DNA from: Lithodes maja
Lineage: Eukaryota; Arthropoda; Malacostraca; Decapoda; Lithodidae
Assembly: GCA_037953745.1 (NCBI GenBank)
Contig: JBAKBP010001406.1
Location: forward strand, 62,001-126,000
Length of the DNA: 64,000 nucleotides
Direction: 5' to 3'
In this document: positions 1-10,385 of the stretch, piece by piece
Position numbering within the stretch: the first letter of the stretch is position 1
How the letters are laid out: every line of letters starts with the position of its first letter
Notes under the pieces: generated by a model
Databases searched by the model: none
What the model saw: the letters and a program-made list of their open reading frames with translations, nothing else
What the model was told of the DNA's origin: nothing
Position numbers and translations under genes: made by a program

Positions 1-2573
1 GTGGTTAAGGCCCCATTAATTGCTCTTTCCATTCACATATGCATAGCCTACGTGAGTTGCAGTTGGGATGTGTGTACATGCTTAGATTGATATGCAGGAT
101 TCGAAGTTGCATAATAAATCGTAGGCAGTGTCCACCATTCTTTAACTGTCTTCATGGTGCGATGCATAAGGTGTTGATTTTCGGTGTGAGCATCCTGGAT
201 TCGAATCCACGGACTGCCACATGTGTTTGTAAATTTCATTAATCGATTTTAGGAGTATAGTTGGTTGTTGGAATGAACATAATAATTGATATTGGTTCAG
301 GGGTAATTTATCGAGAGGACTTCCCGAGTGGTTAAGGCCCCATTAATTGCTCTTTCCATTCACATATGCATAGCCTACGTGAGTTGCAGTTGGGATGTGT
401 GTACATGCTTAGATTGATATGCAGGATTCGAAGTTGCATAATAAATCGTAGGCAGTGTCCACCATTCTTTAACTGTCTTCATGGTGCGATGCATAAGGTG
501 TTGATTTTCGGTGTGAGCATCCTGGATTCGAATCCACGGACTGTCACATGTGTTTGTAAATTTCATTAATCGATTTTAGGAGTATAGTTGGTTGTTGGAA
601 GGAACATAATAATTGATATTGGTTCAGGGGTAATTTATCGAGAGGACTTCCCTAGTGGTTAAGGCCTCATTAATTGCTCTTTCCATTCACATATGCATAG
701 CCTACGTGAGTTGCAGTTGGGATGTGTGTACATGCTTAGATTGATATGCAGGATTCGAAGTTGCATAATAAATCGTAGGCAGTGTCCACCATTCTTTAAC
801 TGTCTTCATGGTGCGATGCATAAGGTGTTGATTTTCGGTGTGAGCATCCTGGATTCGAATCCACGGACTGCCACATGTGTTTGTAAATTTCATTAATCGA
901 TTTTAGGAGTATAGTTGGTTGTTGGAAGGAACATAATAATTGATATTGGTTCAGGGGTAATTTATCGAGAGGACTTCCCTAGTGGTTAAGGCCCCATTAA
1001 TTGCTCTTTCCATTCACATATGCATAGCCTACGTGAGTTGCAGTTGGGATGTGTGTACATGCTTAGATTGATATGCAGGATTCGAAGTTGCATAATAAAT
1101 CGTAGGCAGTGTCCACCATTCTTTAACTGTCTTCATGGTGCGATGCATAAGGTGTTGATTTTCGGTGTGAGCATCCTGGATTCGAATCCACGGACTGCCA
1201 CATGTGTTTGTAAATTTCATTAATCGATTTTAGGAGTATAGTTGGTTGTTGGAATGAACATAATAATTGATATTGGTTCAGGGGTAATTTATCGAGAGGA
1301 CTTCCCGAGTGGTTAAGGCCCCATTAATTGCTCTTTCCATTCACATATGCATAGCCTACGTGAGTTGCAGTTGGGATGTGTGTACATGCTTAGATTGATA
1401 TGCAGGATTCGAAGTTGCATAATAAATCGTAGGCAGTGTCCACCATTCTTTAACTGTCTTCATGGTGCGATGCATAAGGTGTTGATTTTCGGTGTGAGCA
1501 TCCTGGATTCGAATCCACGGACTGTCACATGTGTTTGTAAATTTCATTAATCGATTTTAGGAGTATAGTTGGTTGTTGGAAGGAACATAATAATTGATAT
1601 TGGTTCAGGGGTAATTTATCGAGAGGACTTCCCTAGTGGTTAAGGCCTCATTAATTGCTCTTTCCATTCACATATGCATAGCCTACGTGAGTTGCAGTTG
1701 GGATGTGTGTACATGCTTAGATTGATATGCAGGATTCGAAGTTGCATAATAAATCGTAGGCAGTGTCCACCATTCTTTAACTGTCTTCATGGTGCGATGC
1801 ATAAGGTGTTGATTTTCGGTGTGAGCATCCTGGATTCGAATCCACGGACTGCCACATGTGTTTGTAAATTTCATTAATCGATTTTAGGAGTATAGTTGGT
1901 TGTTGGAAGGAACATAATAATTGATATTGGTTCAGGGGTAATTTATCGAGAGGACTTCCCTAGTGGTTAAGGCCCCATTAATTGCTCTTTCCATTCACAT
2001 ATGCATAGCCTACGTGAGTTGCAGTTGGGATGTGTGTACATGCTTAGATTGATATGCAGGATTCGAAGTTGCATAATAAATCGTAGGCAGTGTCCACCAT
2101 TCTTTAACTGTCTTCATGGTGCGATGCATAAGGTGTTGATTTTCGGTGTGAGCATCCTGGATTCGAATCCACGGACTGCCACATGTGTTTGTAAATTTCA
2201 TAAATCGATTTTAGGAGTATAGTTGGTTGTTGGAAGGAACATAATAATTGATATTGGTTCAGGGGTAATTTATCGAGAGGACTTCCCTAGTGGTTAAGGC
2301 CCCATTAATTGCTCTTTCCATTCACATATGCATAGCCTACGTGAGTTGCAGTTGGGATGTGTGTACATGCTTAGATTGATATGCAGGATTCGAAGTTGCA
2401 TAATAAATCGTAGGCAGTGTCCACCATTCTTTAACTGTCTTCATGGTGCGATGCATAAGGTGTTGATTTTCGGTGTGAGCATCCTGGATTCGAATCCACG
2501 GACTGCCACATGTGTTTGTAAATTTCATTAATCGATTTTAGGAGTATAGTTGGTTGTTGGAAGGAACATAATA
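1..2573 (+). repeat. Tandem satellite array, 327-bp unit, ~7.9 copies
   Basis: The same 327-bp unit recurs head to tail; the GTGGTTAAGG landmark falls at 1, 328, 655 and so on to 2290. The last copy loses homology near 2573, and the array is cut by the left window edge. Copies differ at few positions. The short ORFs of 67 and 63 aa in each unit occur on both strands and simply follow the repeat, so I do not call them genes. Diagnostic variants recur every third copy (see findings), giving a 981-bp higher-order unit. Confidence 0.97.
151..216 (+). other. tRNA-like segment inside the 327-bp unit (representative copy)
   Basis: Each unit carries a B-box-like GGATTCGAATCC (197-208 in the first copy) preceded by about 45 bp that align with the tRNA-like sequence at 15470-15537 (minus strand). 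The A-box region is degraded, so this is a tRNA-derived relic rather than a functional tRNA. A second A-box-like string, AGTGGTTAAGGC, sits near the unit start. The array may therefore descend from a tRNA-derived SINE. Confidence 0.5.
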
Positions 2574-3580
2574 AAAGTATAAATCATAAACAAATGTGGT
2601 TAATAATCTCAGTTTAGCAAATGGCAACAACAGTGAAACATGAACATAGAAATAATCACCCTTAAATATAACAATCAAAGTGAGTCGAGTGTCTTGCGTA
2701 AATGAGAAACAAACAAAGAAACAATATATAATCTCAAGCTAAGAGACACGAAGGTAGTTGAGAACAAAATAAACACCTAGGTAAGTTAGGGGAGTCACAC
2801 GGCTGGTGTCGCACTAAAGGTAGTCGCGGTATTCTCAAGTGACTTTCCTACTTAAACAGTGGAGGTCAGGTCATCTACTCTGGACTGAGGTGTTGGAGAT
2901 TAAACTCAAAGTTTATGCAACTAGAATCGTAGTATCAATAATATTATTCTGAAATTGGGAGCATTCTACGATTTAATTTAAAGCACACAAGATTAAGTTT
3001 GAAGAATAATTAATGTAATTTCGAATGAATATCTATATTCACGTCAACGAATGTATGTAAGAATTACGAATCGAGCCGAGGAATTCAGATAAAAAGAGGG
3101 CGTATAATTATGAATGAACTATAGAGTAACTCTAATTAATTATACGGGAGAACAAATTATAATTAACTAAATGAAGTTAGTCAACGAATGCTCTGGAAAT
3201 GCTTATAATTACTAGCGTAAAAGGTTAATTAATAGAATATTAATCAACAAAGAACGAGGGCGCATACGGCGAAGTTATGCTAAAGAAATTCCAATATCAG
3301 TATTTTTAAGAGGTCTGAATGAAATAACAGAGTCTTGCAATATAAATACACTAGAATAATATTTGTATGGAAAGTGATGTGAAATTAAGTAACAGAATCT
3401 ATGCAATGCTGGAATTCCTAAGCATGAAGAATCAGAATTACTTACATTAGTAATTAAATGAACGTCAATATGAATTCATAAAAAAATTACAAAGGTGATT
3501 ATGTAATCGAACATAATCAAGGAAACTGCGGGAGATAGGTTTTCACAGGGATAATTCTGGGGATGAAAATTAAGTATGGG

Positions 3581-3676
3581 AGGTAAATTCGTTATAAAAT
3601 TGGGCGTAGGTTCTAGGTAGAATCAATTAGGTAAATTCGTTATAAAATTGGGCGTAGGTTCTACGTAAAATCAATT
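3581..3676 (+). repeat. Two tandem copies of a 48-bp unit
   Basis: A 48-bp segment beginning AGGTAAATTCG and containing GGGCGTAGGTTCTA is repeated immediately (3581-3628 and 3629-3676) with small differences. The same core motif recurs at 26441, next to the 36-bp minisatellite of element E2. Confidence 0.9.
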
Positions 3677-4623
3677 AGGAAGGGAAATCAAATCACGAAA
3701 TACACTTCGACCTCAACTCACAAAATACATAACAGAATACTTTTATATAAAGATCTGCGAGCGTGTGGCAAAATAAATAACTGAACACAACTATATAACG
3801 TATGCGTAAGACGTTCGATATGAATTGAATCACTCTCACAGGTTTAAGACTTATACACAGTTTTAACACAGAGGGTAGGTAATTTTCAGAAGGATTAACA
3901 CTGATACGCGATTAAGGATCTTGGGCACAGATCTCAGAGATAATTAACACAACACGGGTCGCATATCTTAATTTACCTTTGCAACAATAACACAACGAAA
4001 AGACACACAGAACCTTAGGGAATGTTTGGAGGGCTGGCCAACGTAGGTCGTAGGTCCTAGGGCAGCAATTCCGGGAGCAAGGCGTCCTCAGGCAGCACTT
4101 CCGGGGGCAAGGCGGCCTCGAGCAGCACTTCAGGTTGGCAGGGCGTGGCTCGAACGGGACGGCAGGGCACTTCCAGGCAGGACACTCTCCAGGGGCAGGG
4201 CAGGGGCAGGCTGGTGCAAGCTACACAGTTACTTCGCTACTCGGTTCCTGGGTACGGGTTGAATAGTAGGGTCGTGTATTTTGCATACTTTTCCACAATT
4301 TACCTGAGATAATGTGCGGCTTTTTCCACAACTCTCGTGGACAGGTCTTCGAGATCAGAGGGACATGGTGAAATCGTTGTGATGAAGTTGTGAGGTAATT
4401 ATTTATCGTAGTTATACCTAGTGGTGGTTTACATGAATACATAATTATGTGCTAGGTGGCTCATTAATTACTTAAACCCGAGTTACTTAGTCTAATAAGG
4501 GAGAAGTGGTATGTATACGGTCTCGTCCATGAACGACATTCTTAAACAAACATTGATATAGTTCACTTAATAATTGGTCTTGGTTTATTGGATCTCTCGA
4601 TCCGCCACAATGTGTCCTCTCGT

Positions 4624-5225
4624 TTATATCCATTCCCGTCGGTAGATTCCAGGTCGTTGATGTTCTATTTGCATAACTATTTCTTCTGTGTCTTCCATAT
4701 CCGGAAGCTGAGTACATGTAGCTCGGTGCCGGCACCGGACTATGAGGGGGCGTGACATGAGCAGGTGGCTAATGAGTTGGGGTGACCTCCCATACCTGTG
4801 GCTCATCATAGAAAACGGTGGAACAGGGGTCGTTTGGGTAAATTTCCAGGGATCATAAACAAGGTTATATCCGGGTATTGAGGGAATGCTGTGTTGTGGT
4901 TGGTTGTTGGGAGGGGGGCAGAGCAGGCTGTTGATTGGAGGAGAGCCTTTCCCATTCTTGAGGCTGGTGGTTGTTGTCGTAGAACACGGGGAAGCAGGGG
5001 TTGCTCTGGTATATGTCCAGGGGCTAGAGCATGGGAAAATTGGGGTGTCTCTGCTATTTTTTGGGTCTTGATTATGGGGTCTTGGAGTTGCAGACTGGCT
5101 ATTCTGCAACTGTTACTTGGATGGTTCGTCTTCAGACCCGTCATCTCAATGATTATCCGAAGTTTTATGAGGAAGCATAAGCTAAATTGGTAACATGTCA
5201 CCCTCACACCCTTACCTCCCTCCAT
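4624..5225 (-). pseudogene. E1 small-protein relic related to the E2 134-aa ORF
   Basis: The minus-strand reading starts MTGL at 5148 (an upstream in-frame ATG lies at 5225), as the E2 ORF does, and, after a frame change, ends in a segment with the pattern HQ-x-P-x3-YR-x2-W, also found in E2 (HQEPYQYRDKW). The middle is rich in Pro, Ser and Thr. The reading is split over two frames, so this copy is broken. I recognise no domain. The shared ends in a diverged copy argue that the peptide was once coding. An alternative is that it is conserved non-coding sequence of the element. Confidence 0.35.
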
Positions 5226-5260
5226 CCATTAGTGACAACTAGGATAGAAACATAAAGACC

Positions 5261-6160
5261 GAACTCGGAGAGTGAGAGAAAGGTGGATTATGAAACAGGG
5301 AACAGAAACACTTATGGTATGACTGGTACTCAAGACATTATATCTGTTATACCAGGCCCTCAATATTTACGGCCCGAATTGATACAGTCAAGTCCCCGAT
5401 GCCAATACCATGCTCTTCAGAGAAAAAGAAAACAGAGTACCGCCATAATCAGTGACGTCATCAGCCCGGGGTGAACAAGCCACGCCCTCAAAGTCTTGAG
5501 GAAATCGAGCCTACACCCTACCTGCCTCTTTGCCTTTTATCTCCCCACTTCCTGCGACGTCAGGAAAAAAACGCAAGTCCAGCTTACCAGAGAGGCAGGT
5601 AAAGATCCTTTCAATCCGCAGCCCTGAAGAAATGCAGGAAATGAGTATCCTGTTTGGCAACTCGAAGGAGAGCAGCTCACCTAAAAATGGCATGGCTCTC
5701 CTTTCTGAGCAATTCGAAAGGATAAATGTGAGAACCTCCCTTACCCCACCGGGACATATTGGTGCCTCCCCGCCTAGACATCATGGCATGACTGGACACT
5801 CAGTATCTCTTTCTTTCGTCTTGGTAATTTCAAACCAATGGCACTTCAACAACTCAGACCCAGCCAGACTAATGGAGGTAATGTGAGAGAGAGGAAAGGT
5901 CCTACCACTCCTAAGAGGATGTGGTGTAGGTAACCCTCGCCCCCGCAACACATGAAGAAGAAGCGACAAAGAACCGAAGGCCTCCACCAACCCAGAGGCC
6001 CGAGAGAAGACAATCACCCCTACCTCCGACGCCTGGCATGACCATCCCGGACGGGTGCAAGAGTTAACTATGTTCGTCTCTGTCTTTCAGAGACCCTACC
6101 TAGGCACCTCAATAAACTGAAGAACAACAATAACATCATTAACATGTGAATCTAATAAAA
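5261..6160. other. No recognisable gene
   Basis: A plus-strand ORF of 118 codons (5530-5886) has no recognisable domain or repeat relative in the window, and I do not treat it as a gene. The stretch is less AT-rich than its neighbours. Confidence 0.5.
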
Positions 6161-6671
6161 CAAAATTTAGTGTTGATGTAAGTATATTACTCCTAGACGG
6201 CTCGGTCTTTCAGTCTATATTTCCGCTTTGTGCATTTTGCCTTTTTAACACCCACCTTACTGAATGTGTTTAACATTTCCTTCACTAACAAAATATAGTG
6301 TTGATGTAAATTTATTACTCTAGACTGCTCGGTCTTTCAGTCTATATTTCCGCTTTGTAAATGTTGCCTTTTTAACACCCACCTTACTGAATGTGTTTAA
6401 CATTTCCTTCACTAACAAAATATAGTGTTGATGTAAATTTATTACTCCTAGACTGCTCGGTCTTTCAGTCTATATTTCCACTTTGTAAATGTTGCCTTTT
6501 TAACACTCACCTTACTGAATGTGTTTAACATTTCCTTCACTAACAAAATTTAGTGTTGATGTAAATTTATTACTCCTAGACTGCTCGGTCTTTCAGTCTA
6601 TATTTCCGCTTTGTAAATGTTGCCTTTTTAACACCCACCTTACTGAATGTGTTTAACATTTCCTTCACTAT
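6161..6671 (+). repeat. Tandem repeat, ~128-bp unit, four copies
   Basis: Units begin at 6161, 6289, 6416 and 6544 with CAAAATWTAGTGTTGATG and end at 6671. They contain the string CTCGGTCTTTCAG and differ from each other at a few positions. No coding capacity. Confidence 0.93.
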
Positions 6672-6884
6672 CAAACCCCCAATTTATTCAGACATTGTAA
6701 ATTGCTTTCATGAGGACACCATATTTTTGTTCATAATTATTGAATATAGTCGAAATCCATTTGTCCTGTAATATTTCACATACTCTTAATGTGACATCAC
6801 TTTCTATTAAAGATATTATAAACCTCTTCCATCAGTATTATATATGTATCTGGCCTTAAGCCTGAATATTACATGTAGTGAATT

Positions 6885-7215
6885 ATGTCAAACACCCTCC
6901 CTTGCTGTGAGTGTGAGGCACCCGTCTTTGAACACAGTCCTACTCTTATTCTGTCGATCTTTTCAACCCAAGATATTGGCAAATGTTCTCAATCATTCTT
7001 CTACTCAACAATTAATTTCTAGATCTCTCTCCCTCAATCATTCTTTCCTTCATCCTTTGACTTAAACTGGTTTAAACTTTGTGTGTCCAGGCATATTTAC
7101 CCCAACGTCCCATGAGTTTGATTCTCTGTCAGTCTTTTTACTTTGGGGGAGACACTCGTACAGGCAACCTGCCTTTTGTCTCCTTCATACACATAGGAAA
7201 ACAAAAATGTATAGG
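6885..7215 (+). mobile_element. L-family LINE, 3' end fragment (L1)
   Basis: This matches the 3' end of the LINE copies at 14180-14485 (same strand) and 8463-8800, 23910-24200 and 41130-41480 (opposite strand). Shared landmarks include GTGTGAGGCACCC, GTGTCCAGGCAT, GGGGGAGACACTC and CAACCTGCCTTTTGTCTCC. It includes only the last codons and the 3' UTR; the 5' part is missing. Confidence 0.85.
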
Positions 7216-8388
7216 TATATTTACTTCTTTCTCTCTTGCTGCTATATATCTAATTGTTATAAATAGTTCACAAGTGTTTTTACCCTAATTAATTCACTTT
7301 CACGTTCCCTCAGTAATCGAATGCCGCCCTCATTACGGGGAAGTTTTCCTAACTATGAGAACACTGCAGGCAAGGCAAGCCATGCACGCAGATATTAAGG
7401 AGTATCTAATAAGGAAAAACAACTGAGGTCTTTTGGTTGTATGCTATACGACAGTTGTGCTACCCTAGGAGGCACGCAGAACTGACCATGTGACGTCATG
7501 CATTCATGTCTCTTTTCATATATCCTACTCGCCTTTTCATAACAAACGTCGCTCATATAATCAAACCCCTGTATATTTTATTGTATTTTCTTAAGACACC
7601 AAGTAATATATAAATACCATGGTTGGCTAAATACCATCAAAAATTTGCCCTAATTGAAAGATCCTGCATGTTCAATAAACTATTTCCCTATACACAAATT
7701 ATTAAAATAAATGTTAAGGAGATTTTACTTTACTGTTTTCACCTAGAAAATATTAACCATTCAGGAGCATACTTTAACTCAATTATTGCGGGCGGTCTTG
7801 TATTATATCACCGTAGCGCCAGGCGGGTATATTTACCAAAAATGACCATAATTCCATGCTCTTTTTCATGCATAAGCAAGAGCCAGAGTGTAATACAATT
7901 ATATATAAGTGAAAGTTCAATGATAGAGCTTTCCAATGAAATCTGAATCATCCCTGTACGATATCTGGTTATCTTGCAGCGATCATGCAACCGAAGGGCA
8001 AAATCGGTAAAATAGTGGCAATTTGGCTGTTTTGGGTGTGTGAGAGAGAGCACATGAGTGAGAGAGGTTTGTGTTGGGCTTCAGTGTATGCTGCGCGGCT
8101 GTGGCGAGAGGTTGGAGCCTGCCTATGCTCCTTCCAAAACCTGGCCTCTCTTTCAGCACTCATAATAGCCTCAAACTGGCACCCGTCATATGACGGGTGA
8201 CACAGGATAGGCCAATTTTCTCTCTCCCATCATATGATGGTCGCCGCAAATTTAGGGTTAAATAAGTTCTAGATCCCGGATGTCTGGCTCAAGTGAACAG
8301 ATTATAAGATGCAAACTATGATCACGGGTTGATCAGTAATAACGTAAGAATACAAGACGTGGCATAGAATGATATCCTTACGGCTGGT
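7216..8388. other. No gene recognised; contains two palindromes
   Basis: AT-rich sequence without a supportable ORF; the longest, a 107-codon plus-strand frame at 7623-7946, has no recognisable features. Two palindromes lie at 8180-8240. Confidence 0.5.
8180..8240. repeat. Two CATATG-centred palindromes
   Basis: 8180-8199 is a perfect 20-bp palindrome centred on CATATG with CCCGT/ACGGG arms. 8227-8240 is a perfect 14-bp palindrome with the same centre. They are 27 bp apart and could be part of a small fold-back element. Confidence 0.85.
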
Positions 8389-8456
8389 ACCTCTTGGAGT
8401 TCCACAAAGATCAGGTTCGGCTACTACTGTTCCTCATTCTTATCAACGATCAATCA
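8389..8456 (+). pseudogene. Reverse transcriptase motif relic
   Basis: Reading LGVPQ, and then after a frame change LLLFLILIND, this matches the RT motif usually written GVPQGS-x3-PLLFLI-x-INDL. About 65 bp are recognisable. It is probably a scrap of a LINE, cut on its right by the minus-strand LINE fragment L2. Confidence 0.45.
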
Positions 8457-8462
8457 TTTGTA

Positions 8463-8906
8463 GTCTATGTGTATGAAGGAGACAAAAAGCAGGCTGCCTC
8501 TATGAGTGTCTCCCCCATAGCCAAAAGAGTGACAGAGCCAAATTCAAGGGACGTTTTCGTCAAAATGCCTGAACACACGAAATGTAAAGCAGTTTAATTC
8601 ATAGGATGGAGGAAAGACTGATTGAGGGAGAGAGTTCCAGAGTTCACTGTTTGTGTATAAAAACTAATTTGCCAATGCTTGGGTTGGAGAACTGGAGAGA
8701 ATAGGAGTGGGACTGTGTTGAAAGATAGGTGCCTCACACTCGTGCAAAGGAAGGGGTATACACTGAGAGAGCTCTGAAGAACACCGATTGTTGTAATAAC
8801 GATAGAAGAGTGAAAGAGATGCAACATTGTGGCATGTAGAAAGAGATTGTAGGGAACTAGTAAAAGGAAGTGATTTGATGAGCCGAAATGCTTTTGATTC
8901 TACTCT
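8463..8906 (-). mobile_element. L-family LINE, 3' fragment (L2)
   Basis: Reverse-strand homology to 14045-14485 covers the RT C-terminal codons and the 3' UTR (the GGGGGAGACACTC and CTTTTTGTCTCC landmarks in reverse). It meets the plus-strand copy L3 head to head near 8907. Confidence 0.85.
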
Positions 8907-8907
8907 A

Positions 8908-9533
8908 TCTGTCCTTCAACTCGCTCAAAACTCTTTCATCAATAACAAATGTTCTGAACTTTCCAACTCTAGTTCTTCCCAAGCTTGTTGGCATCTAGTC
9001 AAAAACCTCTCAAATATTTTTACTTCCTCGTTTTTCCCTCCTCTTTTCCACTCTGACGGTACCACCATCACCTTTTCCTCTGACAAAGCTGAACTCTGCA
9101 TTCAAACTTTCTCTAAAAACTCCACCTTGGATGATTCTGGCACTACTCCTCCTCTCCACCTCCTCTCACTTAGTAATGCCCAATATCATAATCTCTTCTA
9201 AGGATGTACTCTTAGGCTATTCTGGGCTTAATACTAAGAAGGCGTATGGACTGGATGATGTTCCTCCTGTTGTCCCCAAAAACTGTTGCTGACTCACAGC
9301 CTAGGCAAACTCTTTCATCACTGTCTTTCCTCTAACGTCTTTCCTTCTTGCTGGAGGTTTGCTCTTATTCAATCTGTCTCAAAGAAGGGTGACCGCTCTC
9401 AACCCTCCAACTATCGTCCAATTGCTCTCATTTCTTACATCTTTAAAGTTTATTAAACTATTCTTAACTGACATATTTTTAAGAATTTATCTTTCCATAA
9501 TCTACTTTCAGATCACCAGTACGGTTTCCTTAA
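8908..9533 (+). pseudogene. L-family LINE (L3), first part: RT N-terminal region
   Basis: This is reverse transcriptase of a non-LTR retrotransposon, which would copy the element RNA at a nicked target. The conceptual reading has FINNKCSELSNSSSSQACWH, then KKGDRSQPSNYRPIALIS across frame changes, then LLSDHQYGFL at the TTAA boundary. The same protein is seen in L4 (28212-28973). Frameshifts and stops make it inactive. The element continues after the piggyBac insertion at 13276. It is 5' truncated, so the endonuclease is missing. Confidence 0.85.
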
Positions 9534-9548
9534 CCCATACAGCCCCGG
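9534..9548 (+). repeat. piggyBac left terminal inverted repeat
   Basis: CCCATACAGCCCCGG follows TTAA directly; 11 of 15 positions match the reverse complement of the right end. Confidence 0.8.
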
Positions 9549-10385
9549 CCGGTTTTAATATTTTTGCGCACCAGAACCCGGGCAATTTTCCATTTTTTTT
9601 TTTTTTTTATAAATATATCAGAATGTGTTAGAAAATAATGATAGACATGAAGAAATGTGAAAAAAGTACTTACCTAGGCCATTTGGGGGTCCTGGGAGGT
9701 AGTGGGGGTCCCCAGCCTCAGAGGAGCCTTAGCGCCATTTCAAATCTCCCGCGCCAGCAGCCAGTTGCCAGCTGCCAGGCAGCATGACTTATTTTGCACC
9801 TCTCGGACATAAAGTGCGCTTCAGAGTTCATAGAATGTCTTTGTATATCACATAATGTCAATATAACTGAAGTTGTAGTGTGATAAGTGCCTTCATTCAA
9901 GTATTACAAGTGCGCACAAGTGTTAGCGTCCCCGTTGCCATGGTGATGGCGGCCATCTTGGGCGGCCATCTTTGCTCAGGACAATAACAAAACGCACGTA
10001 CGAACACACGGCCAGACAGCGGACCGAGTGACCCACATTCCACAGCACCCTTCCCTCTTTCTTTCTCTGTCTGGCTGTCACTTTCACTCAAGGTCACTCT
10101 GTCTCTCCTTTTCATTGAATTATTTGTACTTGTTCATTGTTTTACCTAAGATTATGAGGTGTATATACATTGTTTTACGCACTTATTGTCTCGTATTCTT
10201 ATACTTATTTGCACACAGTTTTATAAGTTTAGAATTTACTTAGTGTTTTATATTGTTCGGTACTTTGCACTTGTAAATTATATATATATACACACTGTTT
10301 TATATTCACTTTTTGCGTCTTTTATATACACTGTTAGTATTACATTATAGCGTCTTTTATCGCAGTCTTTGAACACTTTGAACAC

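Larger units (their letters stand above)
2574..5260 (-). mobile_element. Unclassified AT-rich element E1 (diverged relative of 24725-28003)
   Basis: Several blocks in the same order also occur in E2. They include a GAGTCGAGTGTC block (near 2684 and 25099), the GGGCGTAGGTTCTA block (3603 and 26441), a block around TTGGGCACAGATCT (3920, compare 26901) and a GTCGTATTTTGC-like block (4271 and 27239). A small minus-strand ORF relic lies near the right end. No LTR, RT or transposase is recognisable. Boundaries are approximate. It may be a non-autonomous LTR element or another family; I cannot decide. Confidence 0.45.

Noticed and set aside
39..2531. Repeated 67-aa and 63-aa ORFs on both strands of the array
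   Set aside because: They recur only because the DNA unit repeats, lie on opposite strands of the same bases, and have no recognisable protein features.
1..2573. CRISPR-like regular repeat
   Set aside because: Direct repeats are contiguous 327-bp units without spacers, in a eukaryotic context.
5530..5886. 118-aa plus-strand ORF
   Set aside because: No domain, no relative in the window and an antisense ORF of similar quality in places; not supportable as a gene.
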